Assembly: GCA_947453965.1 (NCBI GenBank)
Contig: CANGIQ010000008.1
Coordinates: 44,334 to 108,333 of the forward strand
Source: Comamonadaceae bacterium
GTDB taxonomy: Bacteria > Pseudomonadota > Gammaproteobacteria > Burkholderiales > Burkholderiaceae_C
Reading direction: 5' to 3'
Length of the DNA: 64,000 nucleotides
Part shown: in pieces, positions 26,387-35,621 of the stretch
Layout of the letters: each line of letters begins with the position of its first letter
Numbering within the stretch: the first letter of the stretch is position 1
Translations under genes and position numbers: made by a program
Notes under the pieces: generated by a model
Databases searched by the model: none
What the model was told of the DNA's origin: nothing
Seen by the model: the letters and a program-made list of their open reading frames with translations, nothing else

Positions 26387-27052
26387 ATGTCCGTAATACG
26401 CTTTTTTCGCGCCACGTTTTTTGCGTGCGTGTCTTTTTTGCTGGTCGCGTGCCAAGGTTTCAACCCTGTTGTGGATACCTTCACAAACTTGCTGCCCAAG
26501 AGGGCGTCTGACAGTGCCTATCAACCAGGACTTGAGTATTTGCAAGTGAGCTTACGCGGGCGCAGCAGCGCCATGGCCTTGGGCTACCGACAAACCAAAG
26601 GGCTTGACGTGCACGAGCATTGGTACAGCGGGCAGCGCGAAATGCTGCACCTGGTGAACGGCCGTGTGGTGGAAGTGCAGGGCATGACGCATGAGCTGCG
26701 CAAGCAAAGCGACAAAATGCCCAGCTGGCATGACCTGGCCGAGTCCAAACGCCCCTTGGTGTGGAGCCGAAGCAAAGACCTGATGCCTGGCTACCGCTAT
26801 GGGCAGGTGGAATACATCATTAGCCAGTGGGTTAAACCAACAGCCCAAGAAGCGGCACTGGTCAATCAACCCGCCCAATGGTTCATCGAACAGGTCAAAA
26901 GTAAAACAGCCGATGGACGTGAATGGCTGTACAACGAAACCTATGCCGTGGTGAACAACCAAGTGATTTACAGCGAGCAGTGTGTGGCCCCTGAGCTTTG
27001 TATGACTTTGCGCCCGCTAGGAATGGTGAAGCCAGGAGTGGTCAAACCATGA
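26387..27052 (+). CDS. yjbF: YjbF/GfcB-like outer-membrane lipoprotein
   Basis: This 221-residue lipoprotein has a signal peptide ending in a lipobox (SFLLVAC, Cys about residue 22). It then shows family-typical segments, including LEYLQVSLRGRSSAMALGY and a W-YSGQREMLHLVNGRV stretch. YjbF/GfcB proteins are thought to be outer-membrane lipoproteins acting in exopolysaccharide or group 4 capsule export; the mechanism is unknown. The ATG at 26387 gives the normal signal peptide; an ATG at 26369 would add six residues. Its stop overlaps the start of the YjbG-YjbH fusion (ATGA), so translation of the two is coupled. Confidence 0.8.
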   Translation: MSVIRFFRATFFACVSFLLVACQGFNPVVDTFTNLLPKRASDSAYQPGLEYLQVSLRGRSSAMALGYRQTKGLDVHEHWYSGQREMLHLVNGRVVEVQGMTHELRKQSDKMPSWHDLAESKRPLVWSRSKDLMPGYRYGQVEYIISQWVKPTAQEAALVNQPAQWFIEQVKSKTADGREWLYNETYAVVNNQVIYSEQCVAPELCMTLRPLGMVKPGVVKP

Positions 27053-29910
27053 AATACGTGCGTTTAACAGCGGCGCTGCTTGTGGCGATTGCACTGTCGT
27101 GCGCGAATGCGCAAACAAAGCTAACCCCCGCAGTAAGGCTGAGTGATTGGCTAGAACAACAACCCGATGCGCCAGATGCCTACCCACTCGGACTGGTATG
27201 GGCCACGCCAGAAGAAAAAGCCAGGCAAGCGCTTGAGCAAGTGGCGCTTCAAGCACAGCTGATGGCCCTTCTAAGCGAAAAGCAAATTTCTGCAAGTGAG
27301 CTTGCAGGCTTGCAACAAGCCTTGCAGGCGCTACCGCCTACAGGACGAGTGCGTGTGGCATCTGCCAGTGGCAAATGGTTGGCAGCTAACCCGCAACGTG
27401 ACCCGCTTGTGTTGCCGGGTGACAGCGTGACCATGCCCACACGACCAAACACCTTGCGCGTGATGAGTGCGGACGGCGCCGTGTGCGAAGTGCCTCATAA
27501 AGAGGGTTTGCAAGCCAACGACTATGTGCGTGCGTGTTTTCCCAGTTCGGGGGCGCCTTGGGCCTGGGTGATGCAGCCTGACGGACGTGTGCAAAAAGCA
27601 GGTTTACGCAGCTGGAATGCAGGCAACCAAGAGCCCCCTGCACCGGGCGCTTGGGTGTGGGCGCCCAGGCCATCAATGAACGATGACTTCAACCGACGCT
27701 GGGCCTCTTGGCTAGGCACCCAAGGCGTTGCATCGAGCGTGCAGTTAGACGCATTTGCCAGCTACCACCGCCAAGTGGTGCCTGAAACGCCTCAAGCAGA
27801 CGCTTGGGATGTGGCGGGCCGACATTTGCAAACCAGGCCCAGTGCCAGCAACTGGGGCAATGTGGGCTTGTTGCAAACGCCGACCGCGCGCATGCAAGAT
27901 GCGGGTTACTTTGGTTTCGGGCTTCACAGAATATGGCCCTACAACCAAGTGAGCCTGATGTTCCAGCCCTTGGATTGGATGGAAACAGGGTTTCGTTACA
28001 CCAGCATTTCAAACCGCTTGTATTCTCCATTTGAGTCGTGGAGCGGTACGCAGGCATACAAAGACAAAAGCATTGACATGAAGCTGCGCGCTTGGCGCGA
28101 GTCCAACTATTTGCCGGAGATCGCAGTCGGCTGGCGCGATATGGGCGGTACGGGTTTGTTCAGCTCGGAATACGTGGTGGCCAGCAAACGCACAGGCCGG
28201 TTTGACTGGTCTGCGGGCATTGCATGGGGCTACTTGGGCAACCGAGACAGCATGAAAAACCCGCTGAGCCGTGTGCTGGGCAAAGGCTTTGATGCACGCC
28301 AAAACGATGTGGGAAACGGTGGAACATTTGCAGCCAGCAGCTGGTTCCATGGGCCTGCGTCTTTGTTTGGTGGTGTCGAGTACCAAACGCCTTGGAATGT
28401 GGTGCTCAAAGCTGAATACGATGGCAACAACTACAAGGCGGAGCCCTCGGGCAACTCTTTTCCGGCCAAGTCGCCCATCAACTGGGCGGTGGTGTACCGG
28501 CCAGTGCGTGGTGTTGACATTTCGGCAGGTATTGAGCGAGGCAACACTTGGGCCTTTGGCTTGACGTTTTATACCGACCTGTCGGGCTTGAACGTACCCA
28601 AAGTCACAGACCCTGCACTGCCTGCGGTGAGCAGAACCAAACCCAACCAAGCCCCCAACTGGAACCAAACTGCCCAGGATGTCGAAAAGTACACCCAGTG
28701 GCACGTGGCGCAAATTTACCAAGCTGACCCCAAGACCTTGGTGTTGGCTGCAGACCGCACCCAAAACCCTTACCCCCAAGTGCGGCTGGACAAAGCCATG
28801 ACGGTGATTCACCGTGATGCACCGGCAGAAATTGAACAAGTCGAAATTCAACACCGCAACATGGGCGAGGTGATGGCTGTGCAGCGCGTGGACCGCGAGG
28901 CATGGGCGCAATCCAAGACCGAGCCTGCGCGCACACAAGAGGTGAAGTTGCCTGCACAGCCCACCTACGACCCCTCGCCACAAGACCCCACAAAGCCTGC
29001 GCTGGTGCAGCGCAGTACGGGTTCGTATGTGGAGCCAGGTTTGGACTTTATTCAAACCTTGGGTGGTGCTGATGGGTTTGTGTTGTACCAATTCAGCGCA
29101 GCAGTACGCATGGGTTTGAAGCTGCCTTGGGACATGGAGGTTCGCGGCATGGCGCGTGGTCGCCTGCTGAATAACTACAACAAGTTCAAAGACCCAGGGT
29201 CATCCGATTTGCCGCGCGTGCGCACGTATTTGCGTGAGTATTTTGTGACGTCGCCCGTGACGATGACCAACCTCACCCTCAGCAAAACCAGTCGCTTAGG
29301 GCATGACTGGTATGGCACGGTGTACGGCGGTTATTTTGAAGAAATGTTTGGTGGGGTAGGCGGCGAAGTGTTGTACCGACAGCCTGGCAGCCGATGGGCG
29401 GTGGGATTGGACATGAACCAAGTTAAACAACGCAGCTTTGAACAAAACTTCAGCTACCGCGATTACAAGGTCAAGACCGGGCACATCACGGGCTATTGGC
29501 ATACGCCAATAGACGGCGTGCATGCGTCGCTAAGTGCGGGCCAATATTTGGCCGGCGACCGGGGTGCCACGATGACGGTGGCCAGGGTGTTTGCCAATGG
29601 CGCCACCATGGGCGCCTATGCCACCAAGACCAATGTGCCCGCCGCTGTGTTTGGCGAAGGCTCGTTTGACAAAGGTATTTTCTGGGCCATCCCGTTCGAT
29701 GCTTTCTTGACCAGCTCAAGCCGCTCGTATGCCAACTTCTCTTGGAAGCCGCTCACGCGAGATGGCGGCGCACGCGTGGTTCGCCCGGTCAATTTGTACA
29801 ACGAAACCGTGTGGTTGAACCCGATGATGAACAGCTACCTGCCAGCGCCCCCTGCCAACGACAGTGTGATTCCTGACGACCGCATTGAGCCTTACGAGCG
29901 CAAGCGTTGA
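27049..29910 (+). CDS. YjbG (GfcC)-YjbH fusion protein, exopolysaccharide secretion
   Basis: This 953-residue exported protein has a signal peptide (MKYVRLTAALLVAIALSCAN, AQ). Residues about 25-235 match GfcC/YjbG (LPPTGRVRVASASGKWLAAN, WAWVMQPDGRVQKAGLRSWN). From about residue 270 to the end it matches the YjbH (GfcD) beta-rich outer-membrane family (GNVGLLQTPTARMQDAGYF, YKDKSIDMKLRAWRESNYLP, FHGPASLFGGVEYQTPWNVV). In E. coli these are two proteins of about 245 and 698 residues; their sum is close to this length, so both domains are complete. Fusion implies that they work at one site in the outer membrane. The 3' end overlaps the convergent hydroxylase gene by 19 bp. Confidence 0.85.
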   Translation: MKYVRLTAALLVAIALSCANAQTKLTPAVRLSDWLEQQPDAPDAYPLGLVWATPEEKARQALEQVALQAQLMALLSEKQISASELAGLQQALQALPPTGRVRVASASGKWLAANPQRDPLVLPGDSVTMPTRPNTLRVMSADGAVCEVPHKEGLQANDYVRACFPSSGAPWAWVMQPDGRVQKAGLRSWNAGNQEPPAPGAWVWAPRPSMNDDFNRRWASWLGTQGVASSVQLDAFASYHRQVVPETPQADAWDVAGRHLQTRPSASNWGNVGLLQTPTARMQDAGYFGFGLHRIWPYNQVSLMFQPLDWMETGFRYTSISNRLYSPFESWSGTQAYKDKSIDMKLRAWRESNYLPEIAVGWRDMGGTGLFSSEYVVASKRTGRFDWSAGIAWGYLGNRDSMKNPLSRVLGKGFDARQNDVGNGGTFAASSWFHGPASLFGGVEYQTPWNVVLKAEYDGNNYKAEPSGNSFPAKSPINWAVVYRPVRGVDISAGIERGNTWAFGLTFYTDLSGLNVPKVTDPALPAVSRTKPNQAPNWNQTAQDVEKYTQWHVAQIYQADPKTLVLAADRTQNPYPQVRLDKAMTVIHRDAPAEIEQVEIQHRNMGEVMAVQRVDREAWAQSKTEPARTQEVKLPAQPTYDPSPQDPTKPALVQRSTGSYVEPGLDFIQTLGGADGFVLYQFSAAVRMGLKLPWDMEVRGMARGRLLNNYNKFKDPGSSDLPRVRTYLREYFVTSPVTMTNLTLSKTSRLGHDWYGTVYGGYFEEMFGGVGGEVLYRQPGSRWAVGLDMNQVKQRSFEQNFSYRDYKVKTGHITGYWHTPIDGVHASLSAGQYLAGDRGATMTVARVFANGATMGAYATKTNVPAAVFGEGSFDKGIFWAIPFDAFLTSSSRSYANFSWKPLTRDGGARVVRPVNLYNETVWLNPMMNSYLPAPPANDSVIPDDRIEPYERKR

Positions 29911-30890
29911 GTTTTAAAACGCGCGAAAGGGCGCAAAAACAAAGCCCTTAGTGTGTGCCACTGGCCGTCCGAGCCATCGCCCAGGCCTTTGGCAAACACC
30001 ATGGGCGTTAAGCTGGGTTGAATGAAGCTGCCGTACAGACGGTCCCAAATGGCCAGCTCGTAACCCCGGTTGCAGCCCCAGTGTTCGGGGTTAGCGCTGT
30101 GGTGCAGTTGGTGGTGCGCGGGGCTGATGAACCACTGGTTGAGTGTGGGGCCATAGGTGACCCATACATGCCAATGCCGCAGGTGGTCGACCAGGTTAAA
30201 CAACCACACCAGCGCATGAAAACCCATGAAGGTGAAAAAAGTCACGCTCGGGTCAACCCAATGCGCATACGTCCAACTCAACCCGCCTGTGAACACAGCG
30301 GGTACCCAAGCCATCACGGCCAAGTCCACCGGGTGTACCCGGTACGCGGTGAGCGGTGTGAGTACTTCGGCCGAGTGGTGTACCTGATGAAATTCCCACA
30401 GCCAAGCGATGTCGTGCAACAGACTGTGGGCCACAAAACGCCCCAAGTCGTAAGCGACAAAGAACAGCAAGGTGAACACCAACCGACTGAGGATGTGTAA
30501 AGAAGACATAGGCTCCGACGCTTGTGGCGAACCCAAAGCTGGTAGCCAAGAGATCACCGTTTGTTCAGACACCCAAAATTGGCTGGTGAGCCAAGCCATC
30601 AACAAGGCGTTGAGCACATAAAACTTGTAGTCCACGCGGGCTGATGGGTGCCACCAGATGTCACCCGAAAAAAAGTTTTGCCAAAAACTGCCAGAAGCTG
30701 GCACAGGGGTGAATGTGGCTTGACGAACAAGGTACAGTTTCCAGACGAGCCAAGCGATGGCGAAACCTGAAAACAGGTACACCCAATACAGCTCTGACTG
30801 CATGATGAGTGGTGCCGCCAAGGCCTTGCCCACATGCAGGACCACAAAGTAAACCCCCTGGTCAATCAGGCTAGAAGAAATCAAGTCCAT
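29892..30890 (-). CDS. Fatty-acid hydroxylase / sterol desaturase superfamily membrane protein
   Basis: This 332-residue protein has about five membrane helices and the di-iron histidine clusters of the superfamily: HSLLHD, EFHQVHHSAEVL and AHHQLHHSANPEHWGCN. These integral-membrane enzymes hydroxylate or desaturate lipids using oxygen and an electron donor; the lipid is unknown. It converges on the YjbGH gene with a 19-bp overlap and diverges from the creatininase-family gene, whose upstream region overlaps its start. No obvious link with polysaccharide genes is seen. Confidence 0.83.
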   Translation of the reverse strand: MDLISSSLIDQGVYFVVLHVGKALAAPLIMQSELYWVYLFSGFAIAWLVWKLYLVRQATFTPVPASGSFWQNFFSGDIWWHPSARVDYKFYVLNALLMAWLTSQFWVSEQTVISWLPALGSPQASEPMSSLHILSRLVFTLLFFVAYDLGRFVAHSLLHDIAWLWEFHQVHHSAEVLTPLTAYRVHPVDLAVMAWVPAVFTGGLSWTYAHWVDPSVTFFTFMGFHALVWLFNLVDHLRHWHVWVTYGPTLNQWFISPAHHQLHHSANPEHWGCNRGYELAIWDRLYGSFIQPSLTPMVFAKGLGDGSDGQWHTLRALFLRPFARFKTQRLRS

Positions 30891-30923
30891 GGTGATGCGA
30901 AGGAGAGTTGGTTGAGGTACTTC

Positions 30924-31757
30924 ATGATGTTGTTGAACCGCATTCGCGCAGGACTTGCACTATGTCTTGCTTTGGCCGTGTTGCCTTTGTGCGCGCAAGC
31001 GCAGAGCCGTTCCCAAAGCCATGCCTATGGCGATTCGGTTTGGATGGAAGATCTTACTTGGGTCGAGCTCAAAGCACAGATTGACGCTGGACACACTTCG
31101 GTTATTTTGCCCACGGGCGGGGTGGAGCAAAACGGACCTTACATCACGCTGGGCAAGCACAACCATGTGGTGGCTCATGCCTCACAAGAAATAGCCACCG
31201 CATTGGGGCGTACGCTGGTGGCGCCTGTGCTGAAGGTGGTGCCACAAGGCCCGATGGACAAACCGAGTGGCAATTTGTTGTTTCCCGGCACCATGGCCTT
31301 GCGCGATGAGACCTTTGATCGGGTGCTGCAAGACATGGTGCTGAGCCTGGCCTATGCCGGGTTCAAGCGTGTCTACTTGATTGGCGACCATGGGCAGAGT
31401 CAGGCCATTCAAGACCAAGTGGCCCAACGCATGACCCGCATGCTGCAAGCCGCAGGTGTGCGTGTGCTGCATGTGCAAAGCTACTACCAACCTGAGCTGG
31501 AAGAAGCGTATTTAACGCGCCAAGGCGTACCACAGGCTTTGCAGGGTGAACATGCGGGTGTATCTGACACCGCCCAGATTTGGACGGTCCATTCTGATGC
31601 TGTGAGGCAAGCAGCTTTGCTGGCCCGTGACCGCCAACAGCCAGCAGCACATGGCATGAGCGGTCGCCCAGAACTGGCCACCCCTGAACTTGGGCGTGAA
31701 TTGCTGAAGCTTCGCATCAAGGCGGCTGTGGATGAGATACGGCGGTTTGACAAATAA
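30924..31757 (+). CDS. Creatininase-family protein with signal peptide
   Basis: This 277-residue protein has the creatininase family metal and substrate motifs: VILPTGGVEQNGPYITLGKH (with N-H-x-V following), FPGTMALRDETF and RVYLIGDHGQSQ, then AGVSDTAQIW. The family includes metal-dependent amidohydrolases, such as creatininase and the archaeosine/FAPy hydrolase types. An N-terminal signal peptide (MMLLNRIRAGLALCLALAVL ending CAQAQ) sends it to the periplasm, which is unusual for the best-known members. The start ATG at 30924 has GAGGT five bases upstream. Its substrate is unknown. Confidence 0.8.
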   Translation: MMLLNRIRAGLALCLALAVLPLCAQAQSRSQSHAYGDSVWMEDLTWVELKAQIDAGHTSVILPTGGVEQNGPYITLGKHNHVVAHASQEIATALGRTLVAPVLKVVPQGPMDKPSGNLLFPGTMALRDETFDRVLQDMVLSLAYAGFKRVYLIGDHGQSQAIQDQVAQRMTRMLQAAGVRVLHVQSYYQPELEEAYLTRQGVPQALQGEHAGVSDTAQIWTVHSDAVRQAALLARDRQQPAAHGMSGRPELATPELGRELLKLRIKAAVDEIRRFDK

Positions 31758-31786
31758 TCAAAAGCCCTCGCCCCTAGAATAGAAAG

Positions 31787-32218
31787 ATGTCCAAGTATCA
31801 GGCTGAAAGCCCGAGCCTCGCATTAGATCCCACGCTTGCTGCCCAACTGCAGCAGGTGCTTTCTCGCGTGGAGGGTATGGAGTTAGCCATTGTGTTTGGC
31901 TCTGCAGCCTCAGGCCAGTTGCGTTTTGACAGCGACTTAGACATAGCGGTCAAACTGCGACACGCGATGAGCGTGAGCGAAAAAATTGCCTTGATTGAAG
32001 CATTGGCAGAGCAAACAGGACGCCCGATTGATTTGGTCGACCTGTACGACCCCCCAGAGCCCTTGCTGGGACAAATTCTGCAACACGGATGCCGATTGCT
32101 GGGTAGTCAAACTGAATATGCCAATCTGTTATCAAGACATTTGGTTGAACAGGCCGATTTCATGCCTTTGGTGAATCGCATGCTCAAAGAAAGGCGTGAA
32201 GCATGGATCGGGAAGTGA
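31787..32218 (+). CDS. mntA: MntA-type nucleotidyltransferase antitoxin (HEPN/MNT system)
   Basis: This 143-residue minimal nucleotidyltransferase carries the catalytic motif IVFGSAASGQLRFDSDLDIA, that is GS followed by D-x-D. In type VII HEPN/MNT toxin-antitoxin systems, MntA AMPylates the HepT toxin and silences it. It overlaps hepT by 16 bp and clearly forms a pair with it. The pair sits at the start of polysaccharide block 2. Confidence 0.85.
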   Translation: MSKYQAESPSLALDPTLAAQLQQVLSRVEGMELAIVFGSAASGQLRFDSDLDIAVKLRHAMSVSEKIALIEALAEQTGRPIDLVDLYDPPEPLLGQILQHGCRLLGSQTEYANLLSRHLVEQADFMPLVNRMLKERREAWIGK

Positions 32219-32619
32219 TTGAGCAAAAGCTGGCATCGCTTCAACGTTGTTTGCAACGCGTGCAAGCCGCGCTCCCTGCTGATGTGCAAGAACTAGAAGC
32301 TGATTTTGACAAGCAAGACATTGTGTCGCTCAACTTAAGCCGTGCTGTTCAATTGACGGTAGATATGGGGGCGCATTTGTTGTCGCAACAAGCGGGGGCT
32401 TCTCCTGCCACGATGGGGCAGACGTTTGATTTGTTGGCGCAACAGGCCGTTTTAGATCAAGGCTTAGCAAGTCGTTTGAAGAAGTCTGTAGGCTTTAGAA
32501 ACATTGCGGTTCATAACTACGACCGAATCAACTGGGCGATTGTTCACAGCATTGTGAAAAATCATTTGGGCGATTTTTCTGAATTTGCTCGCATCATGGC
32601 AGACAGGCTACCTGAATGA
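32203..32619 (+). CDS. hepT: HepT-type HEPN ribonuclease toxin
   Basis: This 138-residue helical protein contains the HEPN R-x4-6-H active-site motif as GFRNIAVHNYDRINW near residue 106, which is typical of HepT ribonucleases that cleave RNA when not modified. It is translationally coupled to mntA upstream and, unusually, to a glycosyltransferase downstream, whose ATG overlaps the hepT TGA (ATGA). This may hold the polysaccharide genes by addiction or may simply be a lucky insertion. Confidence 0.85.
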   Translation: MDREVIEQKLASLQRCLQRVQAALPADVQELEADFDKQDIVSLNLSRAVQLTVDMGAHLLSQQAGASPATMGQTFDLLAQQAVLDQGLASRLKKSVGFRNIAVHNYDRINWAIVHSIVKNHLGDFSEFARIMADRLPE

Positions 32620-33446
32620 ACTTCGACTACACCATCACCTTCGCCTGCTACAACCAGCTGGACTACACCAAGCAATTCATCGCCAGTTTGGATCGTGATG
32701 AGGTTGATTTTTCGCGCATCGTGGCGGTAGACAACGGTTCCACCGACGGTACGCGTGAGTGGCTGGGCCAACAAGGCTTTGGTGCGGTTGTGTTGAACGA
32801 CCGCAACTTGGGTTGCGGTGCGGCGTGGAATCAGGGCGCTTTGGCCATCCAGTCCAAATGGACCGTGGTGATGAACAACGATGTGGTGTGCGCCAAAGGG
32901 TGGTTGCACAAACTTTTGGAAGGCGCTCAGCAACATCAGCTACAAATTGCCAGTCCAGCAATGGTGGAGGGCGATCTGAACTACGACTTTGACTCCTGGA
33001 CTGCAGAGGCCGCTCAAAAAATGCAAGGCTATTGCCGCCACGGTGCACCCCATGCGGTGTGCATGGCCATTCACGACAGCGTGTGGCAAGAGATGGGCTA
33101 CTTCATGCCGGTGCCCAAGTTGCTGGGCTATGAAGACGCGATATTTTTTCAACGTGCGCTAGAAAACAACATTCGGACTGGAACGATTGGCGATGCTTGG
33201 CTGCACCACTACGGAATGACCACGCAAAAAGCGCTCAAGCTGGAAATGAACTTACAGCAGAGCGACAGCCTGGGTAACCGCAACCTGATGAAGTTGTACA
33301 TGAACCAATCGTGGTGGGCTAGGAAGGTAGCAAGGTACAAAAGGACGAACCTATTGAAGAGCTTTGCTGGCACTGAGTTGAAAAAATTTGGAATAACGGT
33401 TCATTCCACACGATCATCTGAAAGTAAAGTTGTCGAATGGTGTTGA
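32616..33446 (+). CDS. GT2-family glycosyltransferase (copy 1 of a duplicated pair)
   Basis: This 276-residue GT-A protein begins with YTITFACYNQLDYTKQFI and has the family pattern VDNGSTDGTREWL, VVLNDRNLGCGAAWNQGALA and the D-x-D-like VVMNNDVVC. It would transfer a sugar from a nucleotide donor to a growing chain. Residues 4-98 are almost identical to the glycosyltransferase at 39.3-40.2 kb, while the C-terminal part differs more. It overlaps hepT (ATGA) and is followed by a WavQ-like gene, just as the second copy is followed, after two genes, by another WavQ-like gene. Donor and acceptor are unknown. Confidence 0.83.
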   Translation: MNFDYTITFACYNQLDYTKQFIASLDRDEVDFSRIVAVDNGSTDGTREWLGQQGFGAVVLNDRNLGCGAAWNQGALAIQSKWTVVMNNDVVCAKGWLHKLLEGAQQHQLQIASPAMVEGDLNYDFDSWTAEAAQKMQGYCRHGAPHAVCMAIHDSVWQEMGYFMPVPKLLGYEDAIFFQRALENNIRTGTIGDAWLHHYGMTTQKALKLEMNLQQSDSLGNRNLMKLYMNQSWWARKVARYKRTNLLKSFAGTELKKFGITVHSTRSSESKVVEWC

Positions 33447-33491
33447 ATAAAAATGATATGTCATTAGATATTTTCTAATATTGGGGTTGAT

Positions 33492-34439
33492 TTGAAGTTC
33501 AAGAAGTTTATTATTTTTGCGCCTAGTTATGCCCCAGATAGCGGTGGAATAGGGGTATTGCATAGGTTGTGCCATTTACTGAATGAAAACGGATACGAAG
33601 CTAGTTTGTATCCTTCTTTCAAGACTACTATTATTCATAAAGAGAGCTGGTTAAGGCCGTTGCTCAGTTGTTTAGCTGGGGCATTCAAATATAAATACTT
33701 ACGTCCTTTTAAAACTAAATCTGGGTTGAATACGCCAATATTCAAAGGAAATAGAAGAGCGATAGGTGAAGATTGTGTAGTTATTTATTCTGAAGGGGTC
33801 GCCGGCAACCCCTTGGGGGCGCAACACGTTGTACGTTGGCTGTTACATAAACCTGGATATAACTACGGATTAACTTGTTTTGGAAATAGTGAACTCATCG
33901 TTTCCTTCAACGAGTCTTATTCTATGGGCTTTAGTTTGCCGTTATCTAAAATGGCAAAGACTATTTTGAACCTTCCTTTCGAGAATTTATCTTATTACAC
34001 ATCAATCGACGCTTTGCCGATGCGGCAAAGATCAGAAGTCGCATATTGCCTTCGAAAAGGTCGGGATAAGCCGCTGATCCACGATGCATCTCAAGCGATA
34101 TTAATTGACGGGCTATCACACCAAGAAATTGCAGAAATTTTCAGACGTGTCAAAACGTTTATATCCTACGACTCAAAAACAGCCTATTCTATTTTTGCCG
34201 CTGTTTGCGGCGCAGATTCCATCGTGGTTCCTGATCCGGGTGTCAGTTTGGATGATTGGGAGCCTCAAGTCATAAAACGCTATGGCTTATCTTATGGATT
34301 TGAAAATATTGAATGGGCCAGGGAGACGCGGCCTTTGTTGATGAATGAAATTCAAAAGGATATTGATGAAACCGTAAATAAGGTACATGCATTTGTTGGT
34401 GAAGTTAATTCATATTTCCCTTGTCCGCCTTATAGGTGA
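33492..34439 (+). CDS. WavQ-like putative glycosyltransferase (copy 1)
   Basis: This 315-residue protein starts KFKKFIIFAPSYAPDSGGIG. It shares with its paralogue at 42.6-43.5 kb the motif GNPLGA-x-x-VVRWLLH-x-PG, the AYC-RKGR segment and RVKTFISYD-x-x-TAYS-x-FA. From memory this pattern resembles WavQ of the Vibrio LPS core locus. The second half looks like the sugar-nucleotide-binding half of a GT-B enzyme. I infer a glycosyltransferase acting on the block-2 glycan, but this is not proven. The start is TTG at 33492. Composition is AT-richer than the rml genes that follow. Confidence 0.6.
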   Translation: MKFKKFIIFAPSYAPDSGGIGVLHRLCHLLNENGYEASLYPSFKTTIIHKESWLRPLLSCLAGAFKYKYLRPFKTKSGLNTPIFKGNRRAIGEDCVVIYSEGVAGNPLGAQHVVRWLLHKPGYNYGLTCFGNSELIVSFNESYSMGFSLPLSKMAKTILNLPFENLSYYTSIDALPMRQRSEVAYCLRKGRDKPLIHDASQAILIDGLSHQEIAEIFRRVKTFISYDSKTAYSIFAAVCGADSIVVPDPGVSLDDWEPQVIKRYGLSYGFENIEWARETRPLLMNEIQKDIDETVNKVHAFVGEVNSYFPCPPYR

Positions 34440-34517
34440 ACACGATTTAAAGTAGCCTTGAGCGTGGGTAATTGTTCGTTCAGGCGCTGCTCAACGAAAT
34501 TAAGTTTTGTATTGATA

Positions 34518-34553
34518 TTGACTTTAAAATAAAGCTTAGTTTTTTAAAGTTCA
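34518..34553 (+). promoter_or_regulatory. ACTTTAAA inverted repeat directly before rmlB
   Basis: ACTTTAAA (34521-34528) and TTTAAAGT (34543-34550) form an inverted repeat with a 14-bp spacer, ending four bases before the rmlB ATG. The same arms occur before rmlD (36858-36905). The shared placement suggests a common regulatory site or mRNA hairpin. Confidence 0.4.
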
Positions 34554-34554
34554 T

Positions 34555-35616
34555 ATGTCCATTCTGGTCACCGGCTGCGCCGGCTTCATCGGCAGCAATT
34601 TTGTTCACACCTGGCTTGGCAGTTCCGACGAGCAAGTGGTTAACCTCGACAAGCTCACCTACGCGGGCAATCTGTCCAACTTGGAAGCCCTTAAAGACGA
34701 CCCACGTCATGTGTTTGTGCAAGGCGATATTGGCGACACCACCTTGGTGCCTCAGTTGCTGGCACAGTACAAACCCATCGCAGTGTTGAACTTCGCAGCC
34801 GAGAGCCATGTGGACCGCTCTATCCATGGGCCGGGCGACTTCATTCAAACCAATGTGATGGGCACGTTCAACTTGTTGGAGAGCGTGCGCGCTTATTGGC
34901 AAGATTTACCTTCGGCCGAGAAAGAAGCGTTTCGGTTTTTGCACGTCAGTACCGACGAGGTGTACGGCACGCTGTCGCCCACCGACCCGCCATTTGCAGA
35001 AACCAAGAACTACGAGCCCAACAGTCCGTATTCGGCCAGCAAAGCCGCCAGCGACCACTTGGTGCGTGCCTGGCACCACACCTACGGCTTACCCGTGCTG
35101 ACCACCAACTGCAGCAACAACTACGGGCCTTATCACTTCCCCGAAAAGCTGATTCCCTTGGTGTTGCTCAACGCCTTGGCAGGCAAGCCACTGCCTATTT
35201 ACGGCGATGGCCAGCAAGTGCGCGACTGGTTGTATGTGCAAGACCACTGTCGCGCCATTGCACGCGTGCTCGAAGCAGGCAAGCTGGGCGAGACCTACAA
35301 CATTGGCGGTTGGAACGAAAAACCCAACCTCGAGGTCGTGAACATCTTGTGCGGGGTGTTGGACGAGCTGCAACCCCGTGCAGACGGCAAGCGTTACGCC
35401 GAGCAAATCACCTACGTCAAAGACCGCCCTGGCCACGACCGCCGCTACGCGATTGACGCACGTAAGATCGAGCGCGAGCTGGGGTGGAAACCGCAAGAAA
35501 CCTTTGAGACTGGCATCCGCAAAACTGTGCAGTGGTATCTGGCCAACCAAGCGTGGGTGGAGGGCGTGACCAGTGGTGCCTACCGCCAATGGGTGGGCAA
35601 GCAGTACGGGGCGTGA
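34555..35616 (+). CDS. rmlB: dTDP-glucose 4,6-dehydratase
   Basis: This 353-residue SDR enzyme has [19 protein letters not shown] at the N-terminus and then [31 protein letters not shown] and the Tyr-x3-Lys pair in [20 protein letters not shown] also match RmlB. It converts dTDP-glucose to dTDP-4-keto-6-deoxyglucose in the cytoplasm, the second step of dTDP-L-rhamnose synthesis and the branch point for dTDP-amino sugars. The remaining rml genes follow after an antisense ATPase gene. Its product could also feed the aminotransferase at 40.2 kb. High GC, unlike the genes on either side. Confidence 0.95.
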   Translation: MSILVTGCAGFIGSNFVHTWLGSSDEQVVNLDKLTYAGNLSNLEALKDDPRHVFVQGDIGDTTLVPQLLAQYKPIAVLNFAAESHVDRSIHGPGDFIQTNVMGTFNLLESVRAYWQDLPSAEKEAFRFLHVSTDEVYGTLSPTDPPFAETKNYEPNSPYSASKAASDHLVRAWHHTYGLPVLTTNCSNNYGPYHFPEKLIPLVLLNALAGKPLPIYGDGQQVRDWLYVQDHCRAIARVLEAGKLGETYNIGGWNEKPNLEVVNILCGVLDELQPRADGKRYAEQITYVKDRPGHDRRYAIDARKIERELGWKPQETFETGIRKTVQWYLANQAWVEGVTSGAYRQWVGKQYGA

Positions 35617-35621
35617 CGGCG

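Noticed and set aside
28009..29091. Long open frame on the minus strand inside the yjbGH gene (360 codons)
   Set aside because: It is antisense to a clear YjbH domain, has odd His/Arg-rich composition, no recognisable motif and no ribosome site. High-GC codon bias on the true strand explains it.
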